A stretch of DNA of 64,000 nucleotides from Bin94 sp965215535 (GCA_965215535.1 OZ244063.1:682001-746000), one strand, 5' to 3'; shown: positions 43,443 to 52,893, counted from the first letter of the stretch. Program-made: numbers and translations. The notes: generated by a model not told the origin, from the sequence alone.

Positions 43443-45587
43443 GTGCGCAATTCGCTCTCGCCCAACCCTGCGGCTTCGCGTCGGCCCGGCACCGGGATCT
43501 CTCTTCCGGCGATCCTGCTTCCGCTCCTGCCGGCGCTGCTCGCGGCGGTGCCCCCGGCTGCAGCCCAGACGCCACCTGCCGACCCCATCGCGCTCGATTC
43601 GATCGTGGTCCAGGTGTTGCGCTCGCCGGTACAGTTGAACCGCCTGCCCTTTGCGGCTTCGGTGCTGGCCGGAGCTGCGCTCCGCGAGGCCAATTCCGGT
43701 CTCTTTCTCGAAGAGGCGCTGCACGGGCTTCCGGGAGTGCGCGTGCAGAACCGCTACAACCCCGCCGTGGGGGAACGCATCTCCATTCGCGGCTTCGGTG
43801 CGCGGGCGCAGTTCGGAGTGCGCGGCATCAAGGTTCTGGTCGATGGCATTCCCGCCACCCTTCCCGATGGCCAGACCACCCTCGACCACCTGGATATCGG
43901 TTCGCTGGGGCGGGTCGAGGCGCTGCGCGGCCCGGCGGCGGCGATCTACGGAAATGGCGCCGGTGGCGTTCTCCTCTTCGAGAGCGCGCCCTCGTTGCCG
44001 GGTGCCTACAATCAGGATCTCACCGCGGTCGCCGGCTCCGACGGACTTCTGCGCGTGCAGACCACGGTTTCGGGGCGAGCGGGCGGCATTGCCTACCGGG
44101 CCAGCGTGGCCGGACATCGCTTTGACGGCTTTCGCGACAACCCCACCGATTCCGGGGCCGATCCCTACAGTCGCGCCGAACGCAACACCCTCAGTGCGGG
44201 ATTTTCCGCAGATCTGGCGGGTGGAAGGCTGGCAATCCGACTGAGCGGGCTCGACCTGGACGCCCTGAATGCGGGTTCGCTCCCGGCTGCGCTCTTCGAC
44301 GAGGGCAGCAATCAGGCCTGGGGGTTCAATGTGCGCCGGGGAACGCAGAAACAGGTGCGACAGGGACAGGCCGGGGTCAGTTGGCGAGGTCCGGTGGGAG
44401 GCGGTCTGGCGGCCGAATTCTCGAGCTATGGCGTATGGCGCGAGCTCGACAACCCGATCCCCAATACGGTGATCGATCTGGACCGGAGGGGTGGCGGGGT
44501 GCGGGCGGCGCTCGTTCGCGAGTGGCAGATGACGAATGGCCCGGCGCGGATGGATTTCGGGCTCGAGGGCGAGCTGCAGAGCGACAACCGGAAGAACTTC
44601 GAGAATCTGAATGGCGAACCCGGCGCGCTCGCTCTCTCGCAGCAGGAGGATGTGCGGGCCGGCGCCCTCTTCGGACAGCTTCGCCTGCCCCTGGCCCGGC
44701 GCCTCGATGCGGTGGCGGCGCTGCGGCTGGATCGCTTCCGCTTCGAGGCCAGCGACCGCTTCGTTGCCGCCGACAATCCCGACGATTCGGGAACGCGCAC
44801 CATGGGGGGACTGAGTCCCTCGCTCGGCTTCCACCTCGATCTGGGGAGCGCCAGCCTCTACGGGTCGGCTGCGCGTTCCTTCGAGACCCCCACCACAACC
44901 GAGCTGGCCAACCGGCCCGACCGCGCGGGCGGCTTCAACCCCGAACTCGAACCGCAGACCGGCTGGACTCTCGAGAGCGGCCTGCGCGGCACCCTGAGGG
45001 GCAGAGCCGCCTGGGATCTGACTGCCTTCGCCTCGCGCCTGCAGGGTCAGCTCGTGGCCTTCGAGGTACCGGCCGCTCCCGGTCGCAGCTTCTTTCGCAA
45101 TGCAGGCAAGTCGCGCATTCAGGGGATCGAGGGTTCGGTGCGGGCCGCTCTGACCGCAGCGCTGACCGGCCGCCTGAGCTATGGCTACATCGATGCGCGC
45201 TTCACCGAATTTGCGGTTGATGGCGAAGACTTTGCCGACAACAGGATCCCGGGAACGGCGCCCCATCGCCTGGAGGCCGCCCTGCGCGCTGCGGCGGGGC
45301 CCTGGTTCGGCGAGATTCGCAGCGAGATGCGGGGAGCGGTGCCGGTCAACGACGCCAACGACGCCGAGGCCGCCGGCTTCACCCTCCTTGACCTGCGCTT
45401 GGGGGGATCGGGGCTGCGGGTCGGGTCCACGCGCCTCTCCCTCTTTGCGGGAATCACCAACCTGACCAATGTGCGCCATGCGTCGTCGGTGGTGGTGAAT
45501 GCTTTTGGCGGACGCTACTTCGAGCCCGGTCCCGATCGCGGCGGCTATGCGGGGGTGTCGATCGCCTGGGGTGCCGGGGACAGGTAG
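43443..45587 (+). CDS. TonB-dependent receptor
   Basis: This outer-membrane active transporter has 714 residues. After a signal peptide (LPLLPALLAAVPPAAAQ) comes a TonB-box-like segment (DSIVVQVLRSP) and the plug domain (EEALHGLPGVRVQ, RISIRGFGARAQFGVRG, LVDGIPATLPDGQTTLDHLD, RVEALRGPAAAIYGNGAGGVL). A 22-strand-type barrel follows, with EPQTGWTLESG and a C-terminal GRYFEPGPDRGGYAGVSIAW. The start is GTG 43443 after GGAAGGA. The substrate is unknown. It ends 11 bp before the stop of the convergent glycosidase-like gene. Confidence 0.93.
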   Translation: MRNSLSPNPAASRRPGTGISLPAILLPLLPALLAAVPPAAAQTPPADPIALDSIVVQVLRSPVQLNRLPFAASVLAGAALREANSGLFLEEALHGLPGVRVQNRYNPAVGERISIRGFGARAQFGVRGIKVLVDGIPATLPDGQTTLDHLDIGSLGRVEALRGPAAAIYGNGAGGVLLFESAPSLPGAYNQDLTAVAGSDGLLRVQTTVSGRAGGIAYRASVAGHRFDGFRDNPTDSGADPYSRAERNTLSAGFSADLAGGRLAIRLSGLDLDALNAGSLPAALFDEGSNQAWGFNVRRGTQKQVRQGQAGVSWRGPVGGGLAAEFSSYGVWRELDNPIPNTVIDLDRRGGGVRAALVREWQMTNGPARMDFGLEGELQSDNRKNFENLNGEPGALALSQQEDVRAGALFGQLRLPLARRLDAVAALRLDRFRFEASDRFVAADNPDDSGTRTMGGLSPSLGFHLDLGSASLYGSAARSFETPTTTELANRPDRAGGFNPELEPQTGWTLESGLRGTLRGRAAWDLTAFASRLQGQLVAFEVPAAPGRSFFRNAGKSRIQGIEGSVRAALTAALTGRLSYGYIDARFTEFAVDGEDFADNRIPGTAPHRLEAALRAAAGPWFGEIRSEMRGAVPVNDANDAEAAGFTLLDLRLGGSGLRVGSTRLSLFAGITNLTNVRHASSVVVNAFGGRYFEPGPDRGGYAGVSIAWGAGDR

Positions 45588-45598
45588 GCCAGCGACCC

Positions 45599-46723
45599 CT
45601 ACAGGAGCGAACAGGCCTCCGGATCGTGCAGCAGCCAGAGGCTGTTCCCCACCGGTCGCTCGCCCTCGGCATCGGAGGGGGAGTTCGCGACCGCACCCTC
45701 GACAATCATCGTGGACGATCCGCCGCCATCCAGATTCAGGGCTTCCTCGGCGCCAAGCCAGAGAAGGAGATTCGCCAGCTCAATCAGAGACATTCCCGCC
45801 GAGCGAGGCTCCTGCCGTCCATCCACGACCACCATCCAGAGCCGCCCGGTATCGACGTCGAAGCCGACTGCGGTCCGCGGATGCCGATTGAGCGCAAAGG
45901 CGGGGCGGTCGCGCACCCCGAGATCGCTGGCAACGCGACCCTCGGCCAGGAGCTCCGGATAGCCTCCGACCACCTGCATGCCCGGGGATCCGCGCTCATG
46001 GACAAGGGTGTCGGAACCGAAGCCAAGGTCGCCCCCTCCTACGGCAACCGGCGTTCCGATCCAGGGCTCCCGGGCGCCCTCCTGCCAGAGAAACGCCGGA
46101 CGCGCGGCCAGGCGCCAGGTGCCGCTGGTGACCTCGGGTCCCAGGGGAATGCCGTTGTCGAGCCGGAAGAAGTCGCCATTGATCCCCGCCAGGGGCTGCC
46201 CCGAAGAGGTGGGCGCCATGACCGAGACCGGAAGGCGCAGACGCATCGTCCCGTCGGGGCCGCCCACAGCCGGAACCACCTGCAGATCGAGGCTGCAGTG
46301 GGCAATGTCGGCCGAGACCAGATGAATCGCCCAGGGACCCTCGGCCGACCAGAGGAAGTGATAGCGCACCCCCTCGCCCAGCTCGCGCTCGCGCACCGTG
46401 TCCGGCGTGATCTCGGCCAGGAGCGCCGAGGGCAGATGCGAAGCGCTCTCCACCCTCCCCTCGGGGACCTCGCACCCCAGCAGGCAGAGGATCAGGGCGA
46501 CGAGTGGCGCGCATCTTGCAGAGAGCCCCGGCGATGCCCTGGGGTGGCAATCCGCAGACGGCTCCGAGGTGCATTCGGGCGCGGGGGCACCCGTGGGGAA
46601 CCGCTGCGCTTCGCGCGACCTTCGTTCGCCATCGCCGGGGGCGTCCAGCGCTGTGTGGATCCGGCAGAGCATCTGATATCCGAATCCCGGCAGGAAGTCA
46701 TGTAAGGTCAACCAGGACTGCAT
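45599..46723 (-). CDS. phosphodiester glycosidase (NAGPA-domain) lipoprotein
   Basis: The C-terminal half carries the NAGPA/DUF2233 fold: INGDFFRLDNGIPLG, FALNRHPRTAVGFD, LWMVVVDGRQ, GMSLIELANLLLWLGAEEALNLDGGGSSTM. In this family the NLDGGGSS segment is at the active site for removing GlcNAc-1-phosphodiester groups. A lipobox (ILCLLGC) precedes the mature domain, but about 70-85 residues come before it from any available start, so the true start is uncertain; ATG 46723, after AGGAA, is chosen. The protein is probably attached to the outer membrane. It is downstream of the LRR-protease gene. Confidence 0.8.
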   Translation of the reverse strand: MQSWLTLHDFLPGFGYQMLCRIHTALDAPGDGERRSREAQRFPTGAPAPECTSEPSADCHPRASPGLSARCAPLVALILCLLGCEVPEGRVESASHLPSALLAEITPDTVRERELGEGVRYHFLWSAEGPWAIHLVSADIAHCSLDLQVVPAVGGPDGTMRLRLPVSVMAPTSSGQPLAGINGDFFRLDNGIPLGPEVTSGTWRLAARPAFLWQEGAREPWIGTPVAVGGGDLGFGSDTLVHERGSPGMQVVGGYPELLAEGRVASDLGVRDRPAFALNRHPRTAVGFDVDTGRLWMVVVDGRQEPRSAGMSLIELANLLLWLGAEEALNLDGGGSSTMIVEGAVANSPSDAEGERPVGNSLWLLHDPEACSLL

Positions 46724-46807
46724 GATCTGCATTTCCTGCCGTTTGACTGGACTTTGCGGGCGCATGAGGGATGACATCGGGGGGGGCGTCGGCGGGATCG
46801 CAACTCG

Positions 46808-49800
46808 TTATGGGCGCCGGTAGGTGGCAACCGCCGGAATCCCCCGGCTTGTCATGATATCGAGGGCGAGTCCGGCGAGGGAGCCGGGCATGGCGTCGGC
46901 CTGCATGGGATCGCCCCGCAGAATGGCGCGCACCCTTCCGGTTTGGTCCCGATAGATCGACATGGGGAGATCGGTGGAGCCGTCCAGGGTGGCCGTGGCG
47001 TTGTCGGGGCCGGAAAGGGTGATGCTGGCCAGAGCTTCCCAGCCGGGTCGAGTGGGAAGCGCGTAGACGAAGCCGCCTTCCCCGCCCCCGCCATCGGCGA
47101 TCTCGGGCATGGCAAAGGGGAGGGTGAAGAGGGTCTGCCCGGTGGCGGTTGTGCCCTCGATCGTCCAGGGGCCACCCGTCTCGGGCAGGGTGGGCGGGGC
47201 ATCGACGACAAAGGCGGGCTCGAGGTGGGGCGTTCCGGTAGAATCGACGCCGCCCCAGAGAAGGAGAGCAGAGGTGGGAGACGATGGAGGGGGTTCGGCG
47301 CGGCGGCGGTGGCGAAGAGCGTTGGTGAAGTGGTAGTCGCTGATCCATTTCTCGCCACCACAATAACTCATCACTTCCGGTTGATCGGGGACCGTCAGGG
47401 TGTCATTTGTGAAGTCGTAGCCCCAGGCACCGCTCTGTCCCCCCCAATAGGGAAAACCAGGATCAACCCCCGCAGGTAGGCCACACGGCGCATGCATAAG
47501 CGACAGGTTGTGGCCCAGCTCGTGGGCAATCGTCCATGGATCAAGGCTCGAAACACTTAGCCACTTTCCTACATAAGCCATCCCACCACCACCTTCAAGC
47601 GTGCCCATCCAGTAGCCACTCCCTCCTTCCGTAAAGCGAATAACCGATGTTTGACCAAGGATTGCAGAAGAGTTAGCGAAATCAGGACGAATGTCAGTCC
47701 AAACGGGTTCGTGTACTGCAACCGACCATTCGTGGGCAGGCAGAATCGCTTGTGGAAAGCGCAAGAGATGATGGCCATACGGATCGGCAGCCATCGCGTT
47801 GACCGTGGTTACAAGCGATAAATCCGGGTTTTCGGTCCAGAGGAAAGGAATCAGGGTTAGCTCCATCGTCGGCAGCGCTTCAACCTCAAGCGCTGTGCGT
47901 CCCTCGGCGGGAAGGCGGCTGGCAATGCCAAGCGCAGGATCGAGCGTGCCGTCGGGATCGATTTCGATCACCATCTCCAAGCCGGGCTGCAACAGTTCGC
48001 CCGGTATTCGGACATTGGCGGAAATTCCAAGGTCGCTTTCGTAAATCTCCGTCGGTAGTGGCCCAGGCTTTCCGGGAATCTTTACCGTATGCGAGGCGGT
48101 GGCGCTTCCCGAAGCGTAGAACGATGCCCGCACCGGAGGAATGGGAACGGAATTTCCGGCCGGCGCGGTGGGGAAAACCCGGAGCAGAGCTTCGCGCCCG
48201 GCGATCAGTGGTACCGGATACTTGAGACTTTGCGAGGCTTGCACCAAATAGGCCATGCTGGTCGTAGCGGAACACGAACGAACTCGGTAGCGTAGCAGCG
48301 TTTTCGTCCAGCGGATGAATGCCGGATCGGTCGAGGCGCATAGTCCGGTATTCGAGAGAATCAACTCAGGCAGCAGCCTAAGTTGGGCCAGCGTCATGGG
48401 AAGAGCACCCGAAAGATCCTCATTGTGGGACAAACCAAGCGTTCTCAACCAGAACAGCTGCCCCAACTCTGGAGGGATCGGTCCCGATAGGTCGTTGTCG
48501 GACAGGTAGAGGCTTTGTAGCGCGGACAGATTCCCCAACTCTGAAGGGATCGGTCCCGATAGGTCGTTGTCGGACAGGTAGAGGCTTTGCAACGCGGACA
48601 GATTCCCCAGCTCCGGCGGGATCGGTCCCGATAGGTCGTTGTCGGACAGGTAGAGGCTTTGCAGCGCGGACAGATTCCCCAACTCTGGAGGGATCGGTCC
48701 CGATAGGTCGTTGTCGGACAGGTAGAGGCTTTGCAGCGCGGACAGATTCCCCAACTCTGGAGGGATCGGTCCCGATAGGTCGTTGTCGGACAGGTAGAGG
48801 CTTTGCAGCGCGGACAGATTCCCCAACTCTGAAGGGATCGGTCCCGATAGGTCGTTGTCGGACAGGTAGAGGCTTTGCAGCGCGGATAGATTCCCCAGCT
48901 CCGGCGGGAGCGGTCCCGTAAGGTCGTTGTCGGACAGGTAGAGAGCTACAACCCGCCCCTCCGCATTCACCGACACATCAGACCACTCCCCCAGCGGGGC
49001 ATCGGTCAGCCAGTTCGTGTTGTCTTTCCAGTTTGGCCCGCCCGTCGTCTCGTACAGCGCTACAAGGATTTCCCGATCGGTAAGCGGCGGGCAGTTTTCG
49101 CTAGTCCCCTCCGCTACCGGGATCGCCGCAATCCACTCCCGCAGCTCTTCGGGGCTGCACAGCCTGGTACCCGCAAACCGCAATACCTCCAACTCATGAC
49201 CGTTCAGCTTTAGAGGCAAGCGCCCTTGAAGGCTCGGGTTATGCGAAATATCAAGCACCTTCAACTCTGTCAGGTCGGTAATAGACCGGGGGAAATGCCC
49301 TTTCAGGTTGTTCGCCGGAAGTTCAATGCTCACGACCTGTTCCAAGGAATTGGTGGTAATCCCATGCCACTCTGAAAGAGCCACGTCGCCCAGCCAGCCA
49401 TCGAACCGAGTCCACTGAGTTCCATCCATGGCCTTGTACATCTCCTCCAGAACTTCCCTGTCATCGACGCAGAGGGGTACAGGTGATGATAGCTGTGTCC
49501 GCCACCGATCAAAGGCGTCCGTTTGAGGAACACATAGATCCGTATTGGAAATTTTCAAATGCGTTAGGGCGCCAAGTTCCAGAAATAATTCAGGGATCGG
49601 TCCCGATAGATCGTTGCCCGATAGGTAGAGGCTTTGCAACTCGGACATATTCCCCAGTTCTAGCGGGATCGAGCCCGATAGGTTGTTGGAGTTCAGCCAG
49701 AATCTTCGCAACTCGGACAGATTCCCCAGCTCTGGCGGGATCGAGCCCGATAGGTTATTGGAGTACAGGTCGAGCCCTACCACCCGCCCCCATTCATTCA

Positions 49801-51673
49801 CCGACACCCCATACCACTCCCCCAGCGGCGCATCGGTCATCCAGTTCGCGTTGATTGTCCAGTTCGACCCGTCCGTCGCCTCGTACAGCGCTGTCAGCGC
49901 CGCACGGTGTGGGCATACTCCATCCGTTCCTTCTACGACGGGGATCGCTGCAAGCCAATCCTGTAATTCTTCGGGATTGCACAACCCGGTGCCCGCAAAC
50001 CGAAACACCTCCAGCGATGCTTTCGTCAATGCCCACGGCAATCGCCCCTGAATGCCTGGATTGTCCGAGATATCCAGCACCTTCAACTTCGACAGATCGG
50101 CAATAAACCAGGGAAAGTGCCCTTTCAGGTTGTTCGCCGGAAGTTCAATGCCCACGACCTGTTCCAGGGAATCGGTGGTGATCCCATACCACCCTGAAGA
50201 TGCCACGTCGCTTAGCCAGCCATCGGACCGACTCCACTGCGTTCCATCCATGGTCTTGTACATCTTCTCCAGAACTGCCCTGTCAGCATAGCCACAGAGG
50301 GGTACCGGTGATTTTTGTACCTGTCTCCACCACTGATCAAAGGCGTCCGTGCCCGGCACACACAGATCGGTATTGTACATCTCCAGCCTAGCGGAAAGGT
50401 TGAGAAACGACTCAGGGAGCGGTCCCGATAGATCGTTGTTGGACAGGTAGAGGCTTTGCAGCGCGGACAGCTTTCCCAGCTCCGGCGGAATCGAACCCGA
50501 TAGGGCGTTGTTGGACAGGTAGAGGCTTTGCAGCGCGGACAGCTTCCCCAACTCCGGCGGAATCGAACCCGATAGGGCGTTGGAGGACAGGTAGAGTCTT
50601 CGCAACTCGGACAGATTTCCCAACTCCGGCGGAATCGAACCCGATAGGGCGTTGGAGGACAGGTAGAGGCTTTGCAGCGCGGACAGCTTCCCCAACTCCG
50701 GCGGAATCGAACCCGATAAGGCGTTGGAGGACAGGTAGAGGCCTTGCAACTCGGACAGATTTCCCAACTCCGGCGGAATCGAACCCGATAGGGCGTTGGA
50801 GGACAGGTAGAGGCCTTGCAACTCGGACAGATTTCCCAACTCCGGCGGAATCGAACCCGATAGGGCGTTGGAGGACAGGTAGAGGCCTTGCAACTCGGAC
50901 AGATTTCCCAACTCCGGCGGAATCGAACCCGATAGGGCGTTGGAGGACAGGTAGAGGCTTTGCAGCGCGGACAGCTTCCCCAGCTCTGGCGGGATCGGAC
51001 CCGATAGGGCATTATAGTGCAGGTTAAGGGTTGCCAGAGCCGACAGATTCCCCAACTCCGAGGGAATCGAACCCGATAGATCGTTCCAACTCAGATCTAG
51101 ACCTTCCAGCGCGGACAGATTCCCCAGCTCCGAGGGGATCGAACCCGATAGGTTATTGGAGTACAGGTAGAGGCTTCGCAACTCGGACAGATTCCCCAAC
51201 TCTGGGGGAATCGAGCCTGATAGGGCGTTGCCGAACAGCTGGAGTTTTTCCAGCGCGGACAGCTTCCCCAGCTCTGGCGGGATCGGACCCGATAGGGCAT
51301 TATAGTGCAGGTTAAGGGTTGCCAGAGCCGACAGATTCCCCAACTCCGGGGGAATCGAGCCCGAAAGCCCATGGAGTATCCGGTACCCGCTTTCCCAATC
51401 TAGGTACCCCCCAAGCTCAAGCCCCACCACCCGCCCATCCGCATTCACCGAAACCCCATACCACTCTCCCAGGGGCGCATCGGTCAGCCAGTTCGTGTTG
51501 TCTTTCCAGTTCGGGCCGTCCATCGCTTCGTACAGCGCGACCAGCACCGCACGATCCGCATTCGCAGCGGCCGAAACCGCAGCGACCGGCAACGGGGGCG
51601 CGGTGGGCTCGATCACCTCTTCGCAAGCGGCCAAAATAGGCAGGAGCAGGAACAGCAGGCGGCGGATTGTCAT
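46808..51673 (-). CDS. giant LRR lipoprotein with C-terminal metzincin-like protease domain
   Basis: The product has 1,621 residues. A lipoprotein signal (LLFLLLPILAAC) is followed by five modules, each opening with an LRR N-cap-like segment (for example ALYEAMDGPNWKDNTNW, KMYKTMDGTQWSRSDGW). The first module has 13 plant-type 24-residue repeats (GSIPPELGNLSELQGLYLSSN type) at about residues 100-425. The last module has eight, at about residues 905-1,100. A linker with LVQASQSLKYPVPLIAGREALLRVF follows. The protease part has HELGHNLSLMH (HExxHxxxxxH, near residue 1,382) and a Met-turn MSYCGG near 1,435. The ATG overlaps the thrC stop. It is predicted to be a surface-exposed adhesin or protease; the substrate is unknown. 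Confidence 0.85.
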   Translation of the reverse strand: MTIRRLLFLLLPILAACEEVIEPTAPPLPVAAVSAAANADRAVLVALYEAMDGPNWKDNTNWLTDAPLGEWYGVSVNADGRVVGLELGGYLDWESGYRILHGLSGSIPPELGNLSALATLNLHYNALSGPIPPELGKLSALEKLQLFGNALSGSIPPELGNLSELRSLYLYSNNLSGSIPSELGNLSALEGLDLSWNDLSGSIPSELGNLSALATLNLHYNALSGPIPPELGKLSALQSLYLSSNALSGSIPPELGNLSELQGLYLSSNALSGSIPPELGNLSELQGLYLSSNALSGSIPPELGNLSELQGLYLSSNALSGSIPPELGKLSALQSLYLSSNALSGSIPPELGNLSELRRLYLSSNALSGSIPPELGKLSALQSLYLSNNALSGSIPPELGKLSALQSLYLSNNDLSGPLPESFLNLSARLEMYNTDLCVPGTDAFDQWWRQVQKSPVPLCGYADRAVLEKMYKTMDGTQWSRSDGWLSDVASSGWYGITTDSLEQVVGIELPANNLKGHFPWFIADLSKLKVLDISDNPGIQGRLPWALTKASLEVFRFAGTGLCNPEELQDWLAAIPVVEGTDGVCPHRAALTALYEATDGSNWTINANWMTDAPLGEWYGVSVNEWGRVVGLDLYSNNLSGSIPPELGNLSELRRFWLNSNNLSGSIPLELGNMSELQSLYLSGNDLSGPIPELFLELGALTHLKISNTDLCVPQTDAFDRWRTQLSSPVPLCVDDREVLEEMYKAMDGTQWTRFDGWLGDVALSEWHGITTNSLEQVVSIELPANNLKGHFPRSITDLTELKVLDISHNPSLQGRLPLKLNGHELEVLRFAGTRLCSPEELREWIAAIPVAEGTSENCPPLTDREILVALYETTGGPNWKDNTNWLTDAPLGEWSDVSVNAEGRVVALYLSDNDLTGPLPPELGNLSALQSLYLSDNDLSGPIPSELGNLSALQSLYLSDNDLSGPIPPELGNLSALQSLYLSDNDLSGPIPPELGNLSALQSLYLSDNDLSGPIPPELGNLSALQSLYLSDNDLSGPIPSELGNLSALQSLYLSDNDLSGPIPPELGQLFWLRTLGLSHNEDLSGALPMTLAQLRLLPELILSNTGLCASTDPAFIRWTKTLLRYRVRSCSATTSMAYLVQASQSLKYPVPLIAGREALLRVFPTAPAGNSVPIPPVRASFYASGSATASHTVKIPGKPGPLPTEIYESDLGISANVRIPGELLQPGLEMVIEIDPDGTLDPALGIASRLPAEGRTALEVEALPTMELTLIPFLWTENPDLSLVTTVNAMAADPYGHHLLRFPQAILPAHEWSVAVHEPVWTDIRPDFANSSAILGQTSVIRFTEGGSGYWMGTLEGGGGMAYVGKWLSVSSLDPWTIAHELGHNLSLMHAPCGLPAGVDPGFPYWGGQSGAWGYDFTNDTLTVPDQPEVMSYCGGEKWISDYHFTNALRHRRRAEPPPSSPTSALLLWGGVDSTGTPHLEPAFVVDAPPTLPETGGPWTIEGTTATGQTLFTLPFAMPEIADGGGGEGGFVYALPTRPGWEALASITLSGPDNATATLDGSTDLPMSIYRDQTGRVRAILRGDPMQADAMPGSLAGLALDIMTSRGIPAVATYRRP
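48476..48955 (-). repeat. 72-bp tandem repeats, distal LRR array
   Basis: A 72-bp unit (recognisable by GATCGGTCCCGATAGGTCG on the plus strand) recurs at exact 72-bp spacing from 48,476 through 48,908 with one to a few differences per copy. Each unit encodes one LRR of the type GPIPPELGNLSALQSLYLSDNDLS. Confidence 0.9.
50408..51372 (-). repeat. 72-bp tandem repeats, proximal LRR array
   Basis: Thirteen 72-bp units encode plant-type LRRs. Three successive units at 50,723-50,938 appear identical base for base; the others differ at a few positions (GNLSEL vs GKLSAL variants), indicating repeated recent duplication and shuffling. Confidence 0.9.
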
Positions 51674-52893
51674 CCCGGTTCTTCTTTACCCGGTGTACGC
51701 TCTCCATCGGCGGGCGTCATGCCCACATACTTGAGGCCGCTCCCGGTGTTGAAGAGCACCACCTCGTCTTCGCGGCCGATCAGACCCATATCCATGAAGG
51801 CGGAGACGGCGGCGGCGGTCGCTCCGCCCTCGGGGGCGGCAAAGATCCCTGTCGCAGCACCGATCCTTTTCACCCAGCGCTCCATCGCGGCATCGGAGAC
51901 GGCCACCGCCCCCCCACCCGATTCCCGCACCGCGCGCAGAATCAGAAAATCGCCCACGGCCCCCGGCACGCGCAGCCCGGCCGCATAGGTGCGGGCATCT
52001 TCCCACAGCGGCGCCGCCTCGAGTCCGGCTTCCCACGCGCGCACCATCGGCGCACAGCCATCGGATTGCGCCACGAACATCTTCGGCCGCTCGCTTCCGA
52101 TCCACCCCAGCGCCTCCATCTCGGCAAAGGCCTTCCACATGCCGATCAGTCCCGTGCCTCCCCCCGTCGGATAGACGATTGCATCGGGCAGACGACCGTC
52201 CAACTGCTCGAAAAGTTCGTACCCCATCGTCTTCTTGCCCTCGACCCGGTAGGGCTCCTTCAGCGTGGAGAGATCCCACCAGCCATCGCGGTCGCAGCGC
52301 TCGCGCACCACCCGCCCACAGTCGCTGATCAGACCCTGCAGAAGCTGCAGATCGGCGCCCAGCGCCCTGATCTCGGCCAGAATCGGGAGCGGCGTGTCGT
52401 CGGGAACCACCACATGCACCGGCAACCCTGCGGCAGCTCCATAGGCGGCAGTGGATCCGGCCGCATTCCCCGCCGACGGAATCGCCAGCTCGCGCGCGCC
52501 CAGCTCGAAGGCGCGCGACACCGCCATGCAGAGCCCCCGATCCTTGAAGGATCCGGTCGGGTTCTGTCCCTCGTCCTTGATCCGGAGCCGGCGCACGCCC
52601 AGCATCCGGGCCATGCGCGGGGCATCGACCAGGGGAGTGAAGCCCTCGCCCAGAGTCACGCGAAAGGCGCGATTGCGCACCGGCAGAACCTCTTCGTAGC
52701 GCCAGAGCGAAGGAGCGCGACCGGCAATGGCCGCAGGGGTGAAGCGGTCGCGGAGCGCGTCGAGATCGTACCGGGCGAAGAGGGGCTTGCCCGCAGGCGA
52801 GAGCCCGATGAGCTGCTCGGAGGGAAAGGTCAGGCCCGTGCCGGTACACTCCAGGAAGGCCGCGCCAGGGAGCAGCGATTGCGAAGATGACAT
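51670..52893 (-). CDS. thrC: threonine synthase
   Basis: This PLP enzyme converts O-phosphohomoserine to threonine. Segments include LGEGFTPLVDAPRMA, the PLP-lysine motif EGQNPTGSFKDRG, SAGNAAGSTAAYGA and the glycine-rich phosphate loop YPTGGGTGLIGMW, and FNTGSGLKY near the end. It is 407 residues from ATG 52893; the longer open frame upstream overlaps the divergent promoter region and is rejected. Its TGA overlaps the ATG of the LRR-protease gene (ATGA), an odd pairing of amino-acid biosynthesis with a surface protein. It is divergent from the ECF sigma gene. Confidence 0.93.
   Translation of the reverse strand: MSSSQSLLPGAAFLECTGTGLTFPSEQLIGLSPAGKPLFARYDLDALRDRFTPAAIAGRAPSLWRYEEVLPVRNRAFRVTLGEGFTPLVDAPRMARMLGVRRLRIKDEGQNPTGSFKDRGLCMAVSRAFELGARELAIPSAGNAAGSTAAYGAAAGLPVHVVVPDDTPLPILAEIRALGADLQLLQGLISDCGRVVRERCDRDGWWDLSTLKEPYRVEGKKTMGYELFEQLDGRLPDAIVYPTGGGTGLIGMWKAFAEMEALGWIGSERPKMFVAQSDGCAPMVRAWEAGLEAAPLWEDARTYAAGLRVPGAVGDFLILRAVRESGGGAVAVSDAAMERWVKRIGAATGIFAAPEGGATAAAVSAFMDMGLIGREDEVVLFNTGSGLKYVGMTPADGERTPGKEEPG

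Noticed and set aside
41399..44125. A single 908-residue protein fusing the regulatory-domain protein to a novel C-terminus
   Set aside because: After the C8 tract the frame is antiphase to the TonB receptor gene and gives low-complexity Arg/Pro/Gly sequence; the proper end is at 43391 in the shifted frame.
48400..51400. CRISPR-like array
   Set aside because: The regular 72-bp spacing comes from coding LRR units without unique spacers, and no cas genes are present.
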